Notes: generated by a model from the sequence alone, not told the origin. A DNA stretch of 64,000 bases from Streptomyces qinglanensis (GCF_900111245.1 NZ_FOGO01000013.1:162172-226171), one strand, 5' to 3'. Shown: positions 8,616-18,925, numbered from the stretch's first letter. A program made the numbers and translations.

Positions 8616-9206
8616 ATGGACGGTGAGGACACGGCGGGCAGGCTGATCGAGGCCACCCAGGAACTCCTGTGGGAGCGCGGATACGTGGGCACGAGTCCGC
8701 GGGCCGTCCAGCGGCGTGCCGGGGTGGGTCAGGGCAGCATGTACCACCACTTCGGCGGCAAGCCCGACCTGGCCCGGGCCGCCGTGCACAGGAGCGCGGA
8801 GGAGATGCAGGCCCGGGCCGAGGCGGACCTCTCCGGCGCGGGCGGTGCGCTGGGGAGGGTGCGTGCCTACCTGACCCGCGAGCGCGCGGTGCTGCGCGGC
8901 TGCCGGGTCGGCGGACTCGCCCAGGACCCGGACGTGGTCGCCGACCCCGGACTGCGGGCCCCGCTGCAGGAGACCTTCGACCGGCTCCGCGCCCGCCTGG
9001 CGGAGGTGCTCGAAGAAGGCCGCGCCGACGGTGAGTTCCGGCCGGACCTCGACCCGGCGGGAACAGCGGCCACCGTCGTCGCCGTCGTCCAGGGCGGCTA
9101 CGTGCTCGCCCGGTCGGCAGGGCATCCCGGGCCGTTCCACGAGGCTGTCGACGGTCTGCTGCGCCTCCTGGACGCACACGCGGCCGAGCCGGACACCCGC
9201 CCGTGA
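8616..9206 (+). CDS. TetR-family transcriptional repressor
   Basis: 196 residues. The N-terminal TetR helix-turn-helix (about 8-55) is clear: ATQELLWERGY, then SPRAVQRRAGVGQGSMYHHFGGK. The C-terminal domain has the pattern of TetR proteins that bind small organic ligands and carries a GCRVGGLAQD segment. Start choice: ATG 8616 gives the usual short arm; an in-frame ATG at 8601 lies inside the likely operator and is less probable. No strong ribosome binding site precedes either. The stop overlaps the GTG of the next gene by four bases (GTGA), so the repressor and the phosphotriesterase-like enzyme are probably translated together. The ligand is unknown. Confidence 0.85.
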   Translation: MDGEDTAGRLIEATQELLWERGYVGTSPRAVQRRAGVGQGSMYHHFGGKPDLARAAVHRSAEEMQARAEADLSGAGGALGRVRAYLTRERAVLRGCRVGGLAQDPDVVADPGLRAPLQETFDRLRARLAEVLEEGRADGEFRPDLDPAGTAATVVAVVQGGYVLARSAGHPGPFHEAVDGLLRLLDAHAAEPDTRP

Positions 9207-10168
9207 CCGGTGAGCGCACCGGGGCCGCAGCCGGCCCGCACGCGGAGACCGGCCCGCCCGGGTACGGCCCGGCGGTACGCACCGTCGAAGGCGACCTTCC
9301 CGGAGCGGAGCTGGGCGTCTGCGACGCCCACGACCACCTCTTCCTGCGCAGCCCGCGGCTGCCGGGGCAGGAACTGGCCGACCCGGACGCCGCGGAGCAG
9401 CAGTTGCGCGCATTCGCCGAGCACGGCGGCCGCAGCCTCGTGCAGTGGACGCCCCATGGCCTGGGCCGCCACTCCGGCGCGCTGGCCGACCTGGCCCGGC
9501 GCACCGGCGTGCGGCTCGTCGCCGCGACCGGGCTGCACCAGGCCCAGCACTACACCGGGGAGCTGCCGTCCGATCCGGCGGCCCTCTTCGTGCAGGAGCT
9601 GACCCGCGGGATGCGCGGCGGGGTGTGCGGCGAGGCGCCGCGGGCCGGTCTGATCAAGGTCGCCGGTGACTTCCACGGGCTCGGCCGGCACGCGCGGTGG
9701 ACGATGGCCGCCGCGGCCGAGGCGCACCGGGCGACGGGGGCGCCGATCGCGGTGCACCTGGAGCTGGGCACCGGCGCAGCCGAGGTGCTGGACTTCCTGT
9801 GCGGGCAGCAGGAGGTGCCGCCCTCCGGTGTGCTGCTGGGCCACCTGGGGCGGTGCCCGGACCCGCGGATGCAGCGGGCGGCGGCCGCCTCCGGTGCCTG
9901 GTTGGTCTTCGACGGGCCTTCGCGCACCCACCATGCGACCGACTGGCGCCTCTTCGACAGCCTCGCCGAACTGCTGGAGCGCGGGCACGGGGACCGGGTG
10001 CTGATGGGCGGCGACACCGTCACGGCGACGGCCCGCGCAGAGACAGGGGTGCCGTATGTGGCGCGCACCCTGCGTCCCCGCGTCGCCGACGAGTTGGGCG
10101 CTGCCGCGGCGCGGCAGATCTTCGAGGTCAACCCTCGGCGCGCTTTCGCCGTCCACTGGAAGGACTGA
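9203..10168 (+). CDS. Phosphotriesterase-like metal hydrolase (amidohydrolase superfamily)
   Basis: 321 residues. It carries the phosphotriesterase-family metal set: HxH in CDAHDHLF (H43, H45), a bridging lysine in LIKVAGD (K152, normally carboxylated), His185 in IAVHLELG, His214 in LLGHLGR, and Asp271 in LMGGDT. All ligands of a binuclear centre are therefore present. Relatives include organophosphate hydrolases, phosphotriesterase-like lactonases and uncharacterised PHP proteins; the substrate cannot be read from the sequence. The GTG start overlaps the TetR stop, a translational-coupling arrangement, so the TetR ligand may be this enzyme's substrate. The sequence between this gene and the next (10169-10401) is a set of degenerate GC-rich repeats with no gene. 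Confidence 0.82.
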   Translation: MTGERTGAAAGPHAETGPPGYGPAVRTVEGDLPGAELGVCDAHDHLFLRSPRLPGQELADPDAAEQQLRAFAEHGGRSLVQWTPHGLGRHSGALADLARRTGVRLVAATGLHQAQHYTGELPSDPAALFVQELTRGMRGGVCGEAPRAGLIKVAGDFHGLGRHARWTMAAAAEAHRATGAPIAVHLELGTGAAEVLDFLCGQQEVPPSGVLLGHLGRCPDPRMQRAAAASGAWLVFDGPSRTHHATDWRLFDSLAELLERGHGDRVLMGGDTVTATARAETGVPYVARTLRPRVADELGAAAARQIFEVNPRRAFAVHWKD

Positions 10169-10401
10169 GCAGCCGAACCCGCTCGAGCACGCCGCCAGGA
10201 ACCGAGTACGACCCGAACCGAGCCGGACCCGGACCGAGTCGAGTACGGCCCGAACCGGGCCCGGCGGGCCCTGCACCGGGCGGCCGGCCGGATCCGGAGG
10301 GAGCAGTTCCGTCCCGGCCCGGAGAGCCGGACCCCCGGTTCCCCGGCCGCCGCCGACCGGCGCGGCCCCGCCGCATCCCACGACCGAGTGAGGACCCACT
10401 C

Positions 10402-11169
10402 ATGTTCACCTTCGCGCAGTTCAGCGACATCCACCTCGGCCAGGACCGGGGCGACGGCGGCACACGCGCCCGCGAACGCACCGAGCGCGTGCTGGCCTGC
10501 CTCTCGCGCGTGCTCGACGGGCTCGACGCCGTCCTGCTCACGGGGGACATCGCCGATCACGGCCGGGAGGAGGAGTACACACTGGCGGCGAAGCTGTTCG
10601 CCGACCACGGCGTGCAGCCGCTGATCTGCCCCGGCAACCACGACGTGCGCGGCGCCTACCGCGCGGTGCTGCAGAACGGCGACGCCGCCGACGCCTCGCC
10701 CGTCGACGAGGTGCACCGGCTGCCCGGCGCCACCTTCCTGATGTGCGACTCCAGCGTGCCCGGGAAGGGGCACGGCCGTCTCGACGACGCCACGCTCGAC
10801 TGGCTCGACCGGGAGCTCGCCGGGACGCCGGACGACGCGCCCGCGTTCGTCTGCTTCCACCATCCGCCCGCACCGCTGTACGGCCAGTACGTCGACCCCA
10901 TCCGGCAGTTCGGCGAGGAACGGCTGGCCGAGGTCGTCGGCAGGCACGGCACCGTGGCGGGGCTGCTGTGCGGGCACAGCCACACCCCGGCCGTGACCAC
11001 CTTCGCGGGGGTGCCGCTGGTCGCCGCACCCGGTGTGGTCTCCACGCTGAAGATGCCCTGGGAGGGCGAGGAGGGCGGGCCGATCGACTACACGCTGCCC
11101 CCGATGATCGCCTTCCACGTCCTCGACGACGACGGCAGGTTGACCACCCACTTCCGGGTCGTCCCCTGA
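10402..11169 (+). CDS. Calcineurin-like metallophosphoesterase (class III cyclic nucleotide phosphodiesterase type)
   Basis: 255 residues from the ATG at 10402, with GTGAGGA about 8 bases upstream. The upstream in-frame extension is compositionally unlike the protein. The ordered dinuclear metal motifs are complete: SDIH (D9, H11), GDI (D49), GNHD (N79, H80), FHHPP and GHSH. This matches the CpdA/Rv0805 group, which hydrolyses 3',5'-cyclic nucleotides or other phosphodiesters. Whether the cellular substrate is cAMP cannot be decided here. It follows the phosphotriesterase-like gene by 233 bases and may share its promoter. Confidence 0.85.
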   Translation: MFTFAQFSDIHLGQDRGDGGTRARERTERVLACLSRVLDGLDAVLLTGDIADHGREEEYTLAAKLFADHGVQPLICPGNHDVRGAYRAVLQNGDAADASPVDEVHRLPGATFLMCDSSVPGKGHGRLDDATLDWLDRELAGTPDDAPAFVCFHHPPAPLYGQYVDPIRQFGEERLAEVVGRHGTVAGLLCGHSHTPAVTTFAGVPLVAAPGVVSTLKMPWEGEEGGPIDYTLPPMIAFHVLDDDGRLTTHFRVVP

Positions 11170-11329
11170 GCCGGACACGGTCCCGGGCACCGGAACCCGC
11201 GAGAGCGGGCGGCTGCCGCAAGCCGCCGCTTCGCGCCGGGCGGCCGCACTACAGTGCTCGGGGGAACGTGATTCCGGGATACTCGTGTGCGATACGCGGA
11301 GCCGGGGGCCCGCGGGAGGGGTGGGGGCC

Positions 11330-11476
11330 ATGCGTCTGGGCAAGGGATGGCAGCACCGGCGGATCTGCCGCGTCCTGACCGTCGGCGTGGCGGCTGTGGC
11401 ACTGCTGCTGCTGATCGTCACCGTCGTACTGACACTCGGAGGCCATCCGGCCGCCGGGAGCAGCGGCACGCCCTGA
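11330..11476 (+). CDS. Small single-pass membrane protein, hypothetical
   Basis: 48 residues: a short basic N-terminus (MRLGKGWQHRRICR), one hydrophobic helix of about 22 residues (VLTVGVAAVALLLLIVTVVL), and a short polar tail. The ATG at 11330 has GGGAGG about 11 bases upstream. No family recognised. The orientation expected from the positive-inside rule is N-terminus in the cytoplasm. It could be a chance frame, but the clean helix and ribosome binding site argue for a real gene. Confidence 0.45.
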   Translation: MRLGKGWQHRRICRVLTVGVAAVALLLLIVTVVLTLGGHPAAGSSGTP

Positions 11477-11740
11477 GGCGCTCCGCGGCCGCGGATTCCG
11501 CTGCCCGCGCCCTGTCCCCCGGGCCCGGGCGGGGCGCTCTGCCCGTCATCCGACAGTGCGCCGGGCGCGTGCGCCGGCCGGCACCGTTCTGCGGCGCTCC
11601 CGGGCGAGGGGAGGCCGGCCCTTCGCGCGGCAGGTTCACCGCACAGGTCGGCGCGACGCCCCGATCCGGTCCGGCGGACAGCCCGGCCGGCGGTGCGGGG
11701 GAGCTTCTCCTGCGCGGCGTCTGGTAGGTCCGGAGCGAAT

Positions 11741-11767
11741 CGGGTACATACGACCGAGTAGTACCCG
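11741..11767. promoter_or_regulatory. Palindromic operator candidate upstream of the acyl-CoA dehydrogenase gene
   Basis: Arms CGGGTAC (11741-11747) and GTACCCG (11761-11767) are separated by 13 bases, 92 bases before the acyl-CoA dehydrogenase start. Spacing of about two helical turns between half-sites suits a dimeric repressor. The rest of the 382-base gap 11477-11858 shows no gene. Confidence 0.4.
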
Positions 11768-11858
11768 GCGGTGGTCCGGACCCGGCAGCCCGGTCGGCTC
11801 CCCGCCGGTACCGTCCCGCACCGCGTGTCCGCCTCCACACCGTTTCGAGGTGAGCGAG

Positions 11859-13784
11859 ATGACCGTCTCCGAGCGTGAAGCACGCGAAGTCGCCGAGGCA
11901 GCCCGGGAGAAGGACTGGCGCAAGCCCAGCTTCGCCAAGGAGCTGTTCCTCGGCCGCTTCCGCCTCGACCTCATCCACCCGCACCCGGAACCGGCGGCCG
12001 AGGACGTCGCACGGGGCGAGGAATTCCTGGGCCGCCTGCGCGAGTTCGCCGCTTCGAAGATCGACGGAGCGCTGATCGAGCGCGAGTCCCGGATCCCGGA
12101 CGAGGTGCTCGGCGGGCTCAAGGAGCTCGGCGCGCTCGGCATGAAGATCGGCACCGAGTACGGGGGCCTGGGGCTCACCCAGGTGTACTACAACAAGGCG
12201 CTCGCGCTCGTCAGCTCCGCCAGCCCCGCGGTCGGAGCCCTGCTCTCGGCGCACCAGTCCATCGGCGTGCCGCAGCCGGTGAAGCTGTTCGGCAGCCCGC
12301 AGCAGAAGGACGCCTACCTGCCGCGCTGCGCGCGCACCGACATCTCCGCCTTCCTGCTGACCGAGCCGGACGTGGGATCCGACCCGGCGCGGCTGGCGAC
12401 GACGGCCGTCCCGGACGGGGACGACTACGTCCTCGACGGCGTGAAGCTGTGGACGACCAACGGGGTGATCGCCGACCTGCTGGTGGTCATGGCCCGCGTC
12501 CCCGAGCCGGACGCCGACGACCCGCGGCGCGCCGAGGGCCACCGGGGCGGCATCTCGGCCTTCGTCGTCGAGGCCGGCTCCGAGGGCATCACCGTCGAGA
12601 ACCGCAACGCCTTCATGGGGCTGCGCGGCATCGAGAACGGCGTCACCCGCTTCCACCGGGTGCGGGTCCCGGCCGCCAACCGGATCGGTCCCGAGGGCGC
12701 CGGGCTCAAGATCGCGCTGACCACCCTGAACACGGGCCGGCTGTCGCTGCCCGCCACCTGCGCGGGCAGCGGGAAGTGGTGTCTGAAAATCGCCCGCGAG
12801 TGGTCCCGGGAACGGGTCCAGTGGGGCAGGCCGGTCGCCGAGCACGAGGCCGTCGGCAGCAAGATCTCCTTCATCGCGGCGACCACCTTCGCCCTGGAGG
12901 CGGTGTTGGACCTGTCCTCGCAGATGGCGGACGAGGACCGCAACGACATCCGGATCGAGGCCGCCCTCGCCAAGCTCTACGGCAGCGAGATGGCCTGGCG
13001 GATGGCGGACGAACTGGTGCAGATCCGCGGCGGCCGGGGCTACGAGACCGCCGAGTCGCTCGCGGCCCGCGGCGAACGCGGCGTGCCGGCCGAGCAGTTG
13101 CTGCGCGACCTGCGGATCAACCGCATCTTCGAGGGCTCGACCGAGATCATGCACCTGCTGATCGCGCGGGAGGCCGTGGACGCGCATCTGTCCGTGGCCG
13201 GCGACCTGATCGACCCGGACAAGACGCTCGCCGACAAGAGCAGGGCGGCCGTCGGTGCGGGCGCGTTCTACGCGAAATGGCTGCCCGGACTGGTCGCCGG
13301 GCCCGGCCGGATGCCGGGCGCCTACGGTGAGTTCGCAGCCCTCGCGGGGCATCTGCGCTACATCGAGCGCGCCGCCCGCAAGCTGGCCCGCTCCACCTTC
13401 TACGCCATGTCCAGGTGGCAGGGCCGGATGGAGACGAAGCAGGGGTTCCTCGGCCGCATCGTCGACATCGGCGCCGAGCTGTTCGCGATGAGCGCCGCGT
13501 GCGTGCGGGCCGAGAAGCTGCGGCGGGACGGCACCGAGGGGCAGGCGGCACACCAACTGGCGGACGCGTTCTGCCGGCAGTCCCGCCTCCGCGTCGAAGA
13601 ACTCTTCGGACGTCTGTGGAGCAACACGGACGACCTGGACGGCACGGTCGTCCGCCAGGTCCTGGACGGGGCCTACACCTGGCTGGAGGAAGGCGTCGTC
13701 GACGCGTCCACCGAGGGCCCCTGGATCGCCGACGCCGCGCCCGGACCCGCCGGGAGGGAGAACGTGCACCGCCGCGTCCCGTGA
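11859..13784 (+). CDS. Acyl-CoA dehydrogenase, long form with C-terminal extension
   Basis: 641 residues from the ATG at 11859, with GAGGTGA six bases upstream. It is an FAD enzyme catalysing the first, alpha-beta dehydrogenation step of fatty-acid beta-oxidation. The dehydrogenase core (about 40-440) shows the FAD/substrate stretch FLLTEPDVGSDPARL, the middle beta domain, and IFEGSTEIMH, which includes the catalytic-base region. About 200 additional residues follow, as in the long FadE-like dehydrogenases of actinomycetes (bacterial FadE-type C-terminus). Chain-length preference cannot be told. Two hairpins follow directly, so it is probably a single-gene unit. Confidence 0.88.
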   Translation: MTVSEREAREVAEAAREKDWRKPSFAKELFLGRFRLDLIHPHPEPAAEDVARGEEFLGRLREFAASKIDGALIERESRIPDEVLGGLKELGALGMKIGTEYGGLGLTQVYYNKALALVSSASPAVGALLSAHQSIGVPQPVKLFGSPQQKDAYLPRCARTDISAFLLTEPDVGSDPARLATTAVPDGDDYVLDGVKLWTTNGVIADLLVVMARVPEPDADDPRRAEGHRGGISAFVVEAGSEGITVENRNAFMGLRGIENGVTRFHRVRVPAANRIGPEGAGLKIALTTLNTGRLSLPATCAGSGKWCLKIAREWSRERVQWGRPVAEHEAVGSKISFIAATTFALEAVLDLSSQMADEDRNDIRIEAALAKLYGSEMAWRMADELVQIRGGRGYETAESLAARGERGVPAEQLLRDLRINRIFEGSTEIMHLLIAREAVDAHLSVAGDLIDPDKTLADKSRAAVGAGAFYAKWLPGLVAGPGRMPGAYGEFAALAGHLRYIERAARKLARSTFYAMSRWQGRMETKQGFLGRIVDIGAELFAMSAACVRAEKLRRDGTEGQAAHQLADAFCRQSRLRVEELFGRLWSNTDDLDGTVVRQVLDGAYTWLEEGVVDASTEGPWIADAAPGPAGRENVHRRVP

Positions 13785-13848
13785 CCGGCCCCCTCCGGGC
13801 GCCCCGGGGCCGGCGGGCGGTGGAGCCCGGCAGCCCCGGAGTGCCGGG
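13785..13848 (+). terminator. Two short hairpins after the acyl-CoA dehydrogenase gene
   Basis: First hairpin: CCGGCCCC (13785-13792) with GGGGCCGG (13806-13813), starting at the base after the stop. Second: CCCGGCA (13826-13832) with TGCCGGG (13842-13848). Each is modest, but the tandem arrangement directly after the stop suggests termination. Confidence 0.45.
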
Positions 13849-13939
13849 CGTCCCCGCGCGCGTGCCGGATTCCCGCGTGCACCCGGCTCCGCCCCGGTGC
13901 GCTGTCCGGTCCCGTCCGGGGAGCGGACACAATAGGGGC

Positions 13940-15229
13940 ATGACCGACTCCCTCGCTGACCCGCATCTGCGCCACCCCGGCACCGAGCCGTCCGGCAACG
14001 GCACGGTGGCAGCGGCGCCGACGGGCGCACCGCGCGACATCGTGATCCTCGGCTCGACGGGTTCGATCGGCACGCAGGCCGTCGACGTCGTGCTGAAGAA
14101 CCCCGGCCGGTTCCGGGTGACCGCGCTGGCCGCCTCGGGCGGCCGCGTGGACCTGCTCGCCGAGCAGGCACGGCTGCTGCGGGTGGGCACGGTGGCCGTG
14201 GCCCGAACGGAGGCGGTGCCCGCGCTGCGCACGGCCCTGCGTGCGGCGTACGGCACCGGAGAGCCGCTGCCCGAGGTGCTGGCGGGGCCGGACGCGGCGA
14301 CGGAGCTGGCCGGCTCGCCGTGCCACACGGTGCTCAATGGCATCACCGGCTCCATCGGCCTGGCGCCCACCCTGGCGGCGCTGGAGGCAGGACGGATCCT
14401 GGCACTGGCCAACAAGGAATCCCTCATCGTCGGCGGACCCCTGGTCAAGGCGCTGGCCCGGCCGGGCCAGATCGTGCCGGTCGACTCGGAGCACTCCGCG
14501 CTGTTCCAGGCCCTGCTCGGCGGCACCCGCGCCGAGGTGCGAAAGCTCCTGGTCACCGCCTCGGGCGGCCCGTTCCGCGGGCGCAGCAGGGCTGAGCTGG
14601 CCGAGGTGACCCCGCGCGAGGCGATGGCCCACCCGACGTGGGAGATGGGCCCCGTCATCACCGTCAACTCGGCCACCCTGGTCAACAAGGGCCTGGAGGT
14701 GATCGAGGCCCATCTGCTGTACGACATCCCGTTCGAGCGCATCCAGGTGGTGGTCCATCCGCAGTCCGCGGTCCACTCGATGGTGGAGTTCACGGACGGC
14801 TCCACCCTCGCCCAGTGCGGACCTCCCGACATGCGGCTGCCGATCGCGCTCGGCCTCGGCTGGCCCGAGCGGGTGCCGGACGCCGGACCGGTCTTCTCCT
14901 GGACCGAGGCGATGTCCTGGGACTTCTACCCGCTGGACGAGGAGGCGTTCCCCGCCGTCCCGCTGGCGTGCCGGGTGGGCGCGCTGGGCGGAACGGCTCC
15001 CGCGGTGTTCAACGCCGCGAACGAGGAGTGCGTCGAGGCGTTTCTGGCCGGAAGGCTGCCGTTCACGGGCATCGTGGATACGGTGGCCGCTGTGGTCGAG
15101 GAGCACGGCACGCCGGACGGAACCGGGCTGACCCTTTCCGATGTCCTCGCCGCAGAGAAGTGGGCGCGTGCCCGCGCCCGTGACCTGGCGGCACGGTCCG
15201 CCACAGCAACAGCGGAGGCCCGCGCATGA
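13940..15229 (+). CDS. dxr: 1-deoxy-D-xylulose 5-phosphate reductoisomerase
   Basis: 429 residues; second enzyme of the MEP isoprenoid pathway, converting DXP to MEP with NADPH and a divalent metal. Visible are the NADPH loop GSTGSIGTQ (about 39-47), LANKESLIVGG, the metal/substrate segment PVDSEHSALFQ, TASGGPFR, and the signature MGPVITVNSATLVNKGLE. The ATG at 13940 gives a 35-residue N-terminal extension before the Rossmann fold; GGGG just upstream is the only ribosome-binding-like sequence. The stop overlaps the ATG of the next gene by four bases (ATGA), so dxr and the site-2 protease gene are translationally coupled. Confidence 0.95.
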   Translation: MTDSLADPHLRHPGTEPSGNGTVAAAPTGAPRDIVILGSTGSIGTQAVDVVLKNPGRFRVTALAASGGRVDLLAEQARLLRVGTVAVARTEAVPALRTALRAAYGTGEPLPEVLAGPDAATELAGSPCHTVLNGITGSIGLAPTLAALEAGRILALANKESLIVGGPLVKALARPGQIVPVDSEHSALFQALLGGTRAEVRKLLVTASGGPFRGRSRAELAEVTPREAMAHPTWEMGPVITVNSATLVNKGLEVIEAHLLYDIPFERIQVVVHPQSAVHSMVEFTDGSTLAQCGPPDMRLPIALGLGWPERVPDAGPVFSWTEAMSWDFYPLDEEAFPAVPLACRVGALGGTAPAVFNAANEECVEAFLAGRLPFTGIVDTVAAVVEEHGTPDGTGLTLSDVLAAEKWARARARDLAARSATATAEARA

Positions 15230-16530
15230 CGGCGCTCATGACCATCCTCGGCATAGTCGTCTTCGTCGTCGGCCTGCTGTTCTCCATCGCCTGGCACGAG
15301 TTGGGCCACTTCTCCACGGCCAAGATGTTCGGCGTCCGGGTGCCGCAGTTCATGGTCGGCTTCGGCCCCACCCTGTGGTCCAAGCACAAGGGCGAGACCG
15401 AGTACGGGATCAAGGCCGTGCCGCTCGGCGGCTACATCCGCATGATCGGCATGTTCCCGCCGGGGGACGACGGCGCCGTGCGGCAGCGCTCCTCCTCGCC
15501 GTTCCGCGGCATGATCGAGGACGCCCGCTCGGCCGCGTACGAGGAGCTCAAGCCGGGGGACGAGCACCGGATGCTCTACACCCGCAAGCCGTGGAAGCGC
15601 GTCGTCGTGATGTTCGCCGGGCCGTTCATGAACCTGGTGCTGGCCGTGGTGATCTTCCTGCTGGTGCTGATGACCTTCGGCGTCAACACCCAGACCACCA
15701 CCGTCTCCACGGTCTCGGAGTGCGTGATCCCCGCCTCGGCGCAGACCGACAAGTGCCCCGAGGGCGCCAAGGACTCCCCGGCCAAGGCCGCCGGGCTGCA
15801 GCCGGGTGACAAGATCGTCTCCTTCGACGGGAAGCGCGTCGAGGACTGGGGCGCACTCCAGCGGAGCATCCGTGACACCACCGGGCCCGCCACCCTGACC
15901 GTCGAGCGGGACGGCGCGCGGCGCACGCTGCACGCGGACCTGATCGAGAACAAGGTGGCCAAATCCGACGGCCACGGCAGCTATGTGCCCGACGAGTACG
16001 TCTCCGCCGGGTTCCTCGGCTTCACCCCGGCCAGCGGCGTCGTGCAGCAGTCGTTCCCGCAGGCCGTGGACCGGATGGGCGACATGATGGCCAACGGCGT
16101 GGAAGCGCTGATCGCCCTGCCGGGGAAGGTGCCCGACCTGTGGAACGCGGCCTTCGACGGCGCCGAGCGCAAGCAGGACTCGCCGATGGGCGTGGTGGGC
16201 GCGGCCCGGGTCGGCGGCGAGGTCTTCTCGCTCGACATCCCGCCGAGCCAGCGGGTGGCGACGATGCTCTTCCTGGTGGCCGGGTTCAATCTGAGCCTGT
16301 TCCTGTTCAACATGCTGCCGCTGCTGCCGCTGGACGGCGGACACATCGCGGGGGCCGTGTGGGAGTCGCTCCGGCGGAATCTGGCCAAGGTCTTCCGGCG
16401 GCCCGACCCCGGCCCCTTCGACGTCGCCAAGCTGATGCCCCTCGCCTACGTGGTGGCCGGGATCTTCCTGTGCTTCACGCTTCTGGTGCTGGTGGCGGAC
16501 GTGGTCAATCCGGTCAGACTCACCGGCTGA
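15226..16530 (+). CDS. rseP: Site-2 membrane metalloprotease, RseP/Rip1-like
   Basis: 434 residues. It is an intramembrane zinc protease of the M50 family. The first helix carries HELGH (H24, E25, H28) and a later helix carries LPLDGG (Asp370), the third zinc ligand. Between them lies a PDZ domain (about 180-250, with LQPGDKIVSFDGK). Four membrane segments are visible, the last near the C-terminus. Homologues cut anti-sigma factors or other single-pass proteins after a first cleavage. The substrate here is unknown. Placement between dxr and ispG is conserved in actinomycetes as I recall and does not imply an isoprenoid function. Confidence 0.92.
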   Translation: MTALMTILGIVVFVVGLLFSIAWHELGHFSTAKMFGVRVPQFMVGFGPTLWSKHKGETEYGIKAVPLGGYIRMIGMFPPGDDGAVRQRSSSPFRGMIEDARSAAYEELKPGDEHRMLYTRKPWKRVVVMFAGPFMNLVLAVVIFLLVLMTFGVNTQTTTVSTVSECVIPASAQTDKCPEGAKDSPAKAAGLQPGDKIVSFDGKRVEDWGALQRSIRDTTGPATLTVERDGARRTLHADLIENKVAKSDGHGSYVPDEYVSAGFLGFTPASGVVQQSFPQAVDRMGDMMANGVEALIALPGKVPDLWNAAFDGAERKQDSPMGVVGAARVGGEVFSLDIPPSQRVATMLFLVAGFNLSLFLFNMLPLLPLDGGHIAGAVWESLRRNLAKVFRRPDPGPFDVAKLMPLAYVVAGIFLCFTLLVLVADVVNPVRLTG

Positions 16531-16552
16531 CCCGACCCCGGTCCGACACGCG

Positions 16553-16581
16553 GACGCCCATGCGATTCCTGCATGGGCGTC
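16553..16581. terminator. Hairpin terminator after the site-2 protease gene
   Basis: Perfect 11-bp arms GACGCCCATGC (16553-16563) and complement (16571-16581), loop of seven, 22 bases after the stop. It implies that ispG has its own promoter in 16582-16696. Confidence 0.75.
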
Positions 16582-16696
16582 ATGGAATGCGGCATATTTC
16601 CCCGACGATGTGCCCGGTGCGACGGCAGTGCCGTAATCTCGGGGGCCGGAGCCCGCTGAACCCGGGACTGAACGACACCGTTGGGGTTGCACGCTG

Positions 16697-17854
<1,158 letters not shown>

Positions 17855-17895
17855 GCCCGGCCCGGGACTGCTCCCCGCGGCACCGCAGCCTCGCA

Positions 17896-17929
17896 GCCGC
17901 CGCGCGGCCGGACACGGCCGTGCGGCGGC
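17896..17929 (+). terminator. Hairpin terminator after ispG
   Basis: 15-bp arms (17896-17910 with 17915-17929, GCCGCCGCGCGGCCG type) have one G-U pair and a GACA loop, 42 bases after the ispG stop. Confidence 0.75.
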
Positions 17930-18007
17930 GCGCTGCTGAGCGCCCGGGTACAGTGCCAGCAGATCGTCCCTTACGCCCGCGGGCCGCACGGTGAGGCACC
18001 GAGACCG

Positions 18008-18853
18008 TTGTTGACCACCACCTCCACCAAGGTCGTCGAACCGGCCGAACTGCAGGACGCGCTCGCCGTCCTGCGCCGGGAGCCGGTCAACAACGCGTTC
18101 GTCACGGCCCGCGTGCAGACCGCCGGGCTCGACCCGTGGCGGCTGGGCGGCGAGATGTGGGGCTGGTACCGGGACGGCAGTCTGGAGGCCCTCTGCTACA
18201 GCGGCGCCAACCTCGTCCCGCTGTGCGCGGGCCCCGAGGCCGTCCGCGCGTTCGCCGAGCGGGCGCGCCGCCAGGGCCGCCGCTGCTCGTCCATCGTCGG
18301 CCCGGCCGGTCCGACCGCCGCGCTGTGGTCCTGGCTGGAGCCGCACTGGGGCCCGGCCCGCGAGGTGCGGGCCAACCAGCCGCTGCTGGTCACCGACCGG
18401 GTGCCGCCCGACGTCCCGCCCGATCCGCTGGTGCGCCGCGTCGCCAAGGACGAGATGGACCTCGTGCTGCCCGCCTGCGTGGCCATGTTCACCGAGGAGG
18501 TCGGCGTCTCGCCGCTCGCCGGGGACGGCGGACTCGTCTACCAGGCACGGGTCGCCGAGCTCGTCGGCACCGGACGCTCCTTCGCCCGCATCGAGGACGG
18601 CCGGGTCGTCTTCAAGGCCGAGATCGGCGCCGTCACCCCCTACGCCTGCCAGATCCAGGGCGTCTGGGTGGCACCGGACCGGCGCGGCGAGGGCCTCTCG
18701 GAGACCGGCATGGCCGCCGTCGTCGACCACGCGCTGCGCGACGTCTCCCCGCTCGTCAGCCTCTACGTCAACGACTTCAACGCGCCCGCCCGCGCCGCCT
18801 ACCGCCGCGTCGGCTTCCGTGAGGCCGGCGCGTTCATGAGCGTCCTGTTCTGA
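18008..18853 (+). CDS. GNAT acetyltransferase with N-terminal DUF4081-like domain
   Basis: 281 residues. The N-terminal half (NNAFVTARV, GGEMWGWY) is the domain I know as DUF4081. The C-terminal half is a GNAT fold with the acetyl-CoA loop in VAPDRRGEGLS and the closing NDFNAPARAAYRRVGF. Substrate unknown. The start is a TTG: codon 18008 is followed directly by a second TTG at 18011, and either could be used. GTGAGG lies at 17991-17996 and no ATG or GTG fits. It is followed 72 bases later by a second, unrelated GNAT gene. Confidence 0.85.
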   Translation: MLTTTSTKVVEPAELQDALAVLRREPVNNAFVTARVQTAGLDPWRLGGEMWGWYRDGSLEALCYSGANLVPLCAGPEAVRAFAERARRQGRRCSSIVGPAGPTAALWSWLEPHWGPAREVRANQPLLVTDRVPPDVPPDPLVRRVAKDEMDLVLPACVAMFTEEVGVSPLAGDGGLVYQARVAELVGTGRSFARIEDGRVVFKAEIGAVTPYACQIQGVWVAPDRRGEGLSETGMAAVVDHALRDVSPLVSLYVNDFNAPARAAYRRVGFREAGAFMSVLF

Positions 18854-18925
18854 GCCCGCCCGCCGGTGCGACCGCGCTGCGCGGCCTCTTCGCGCGGGCC
18901 CGGCCGAGGAAGTAGCCTCCCGGCC

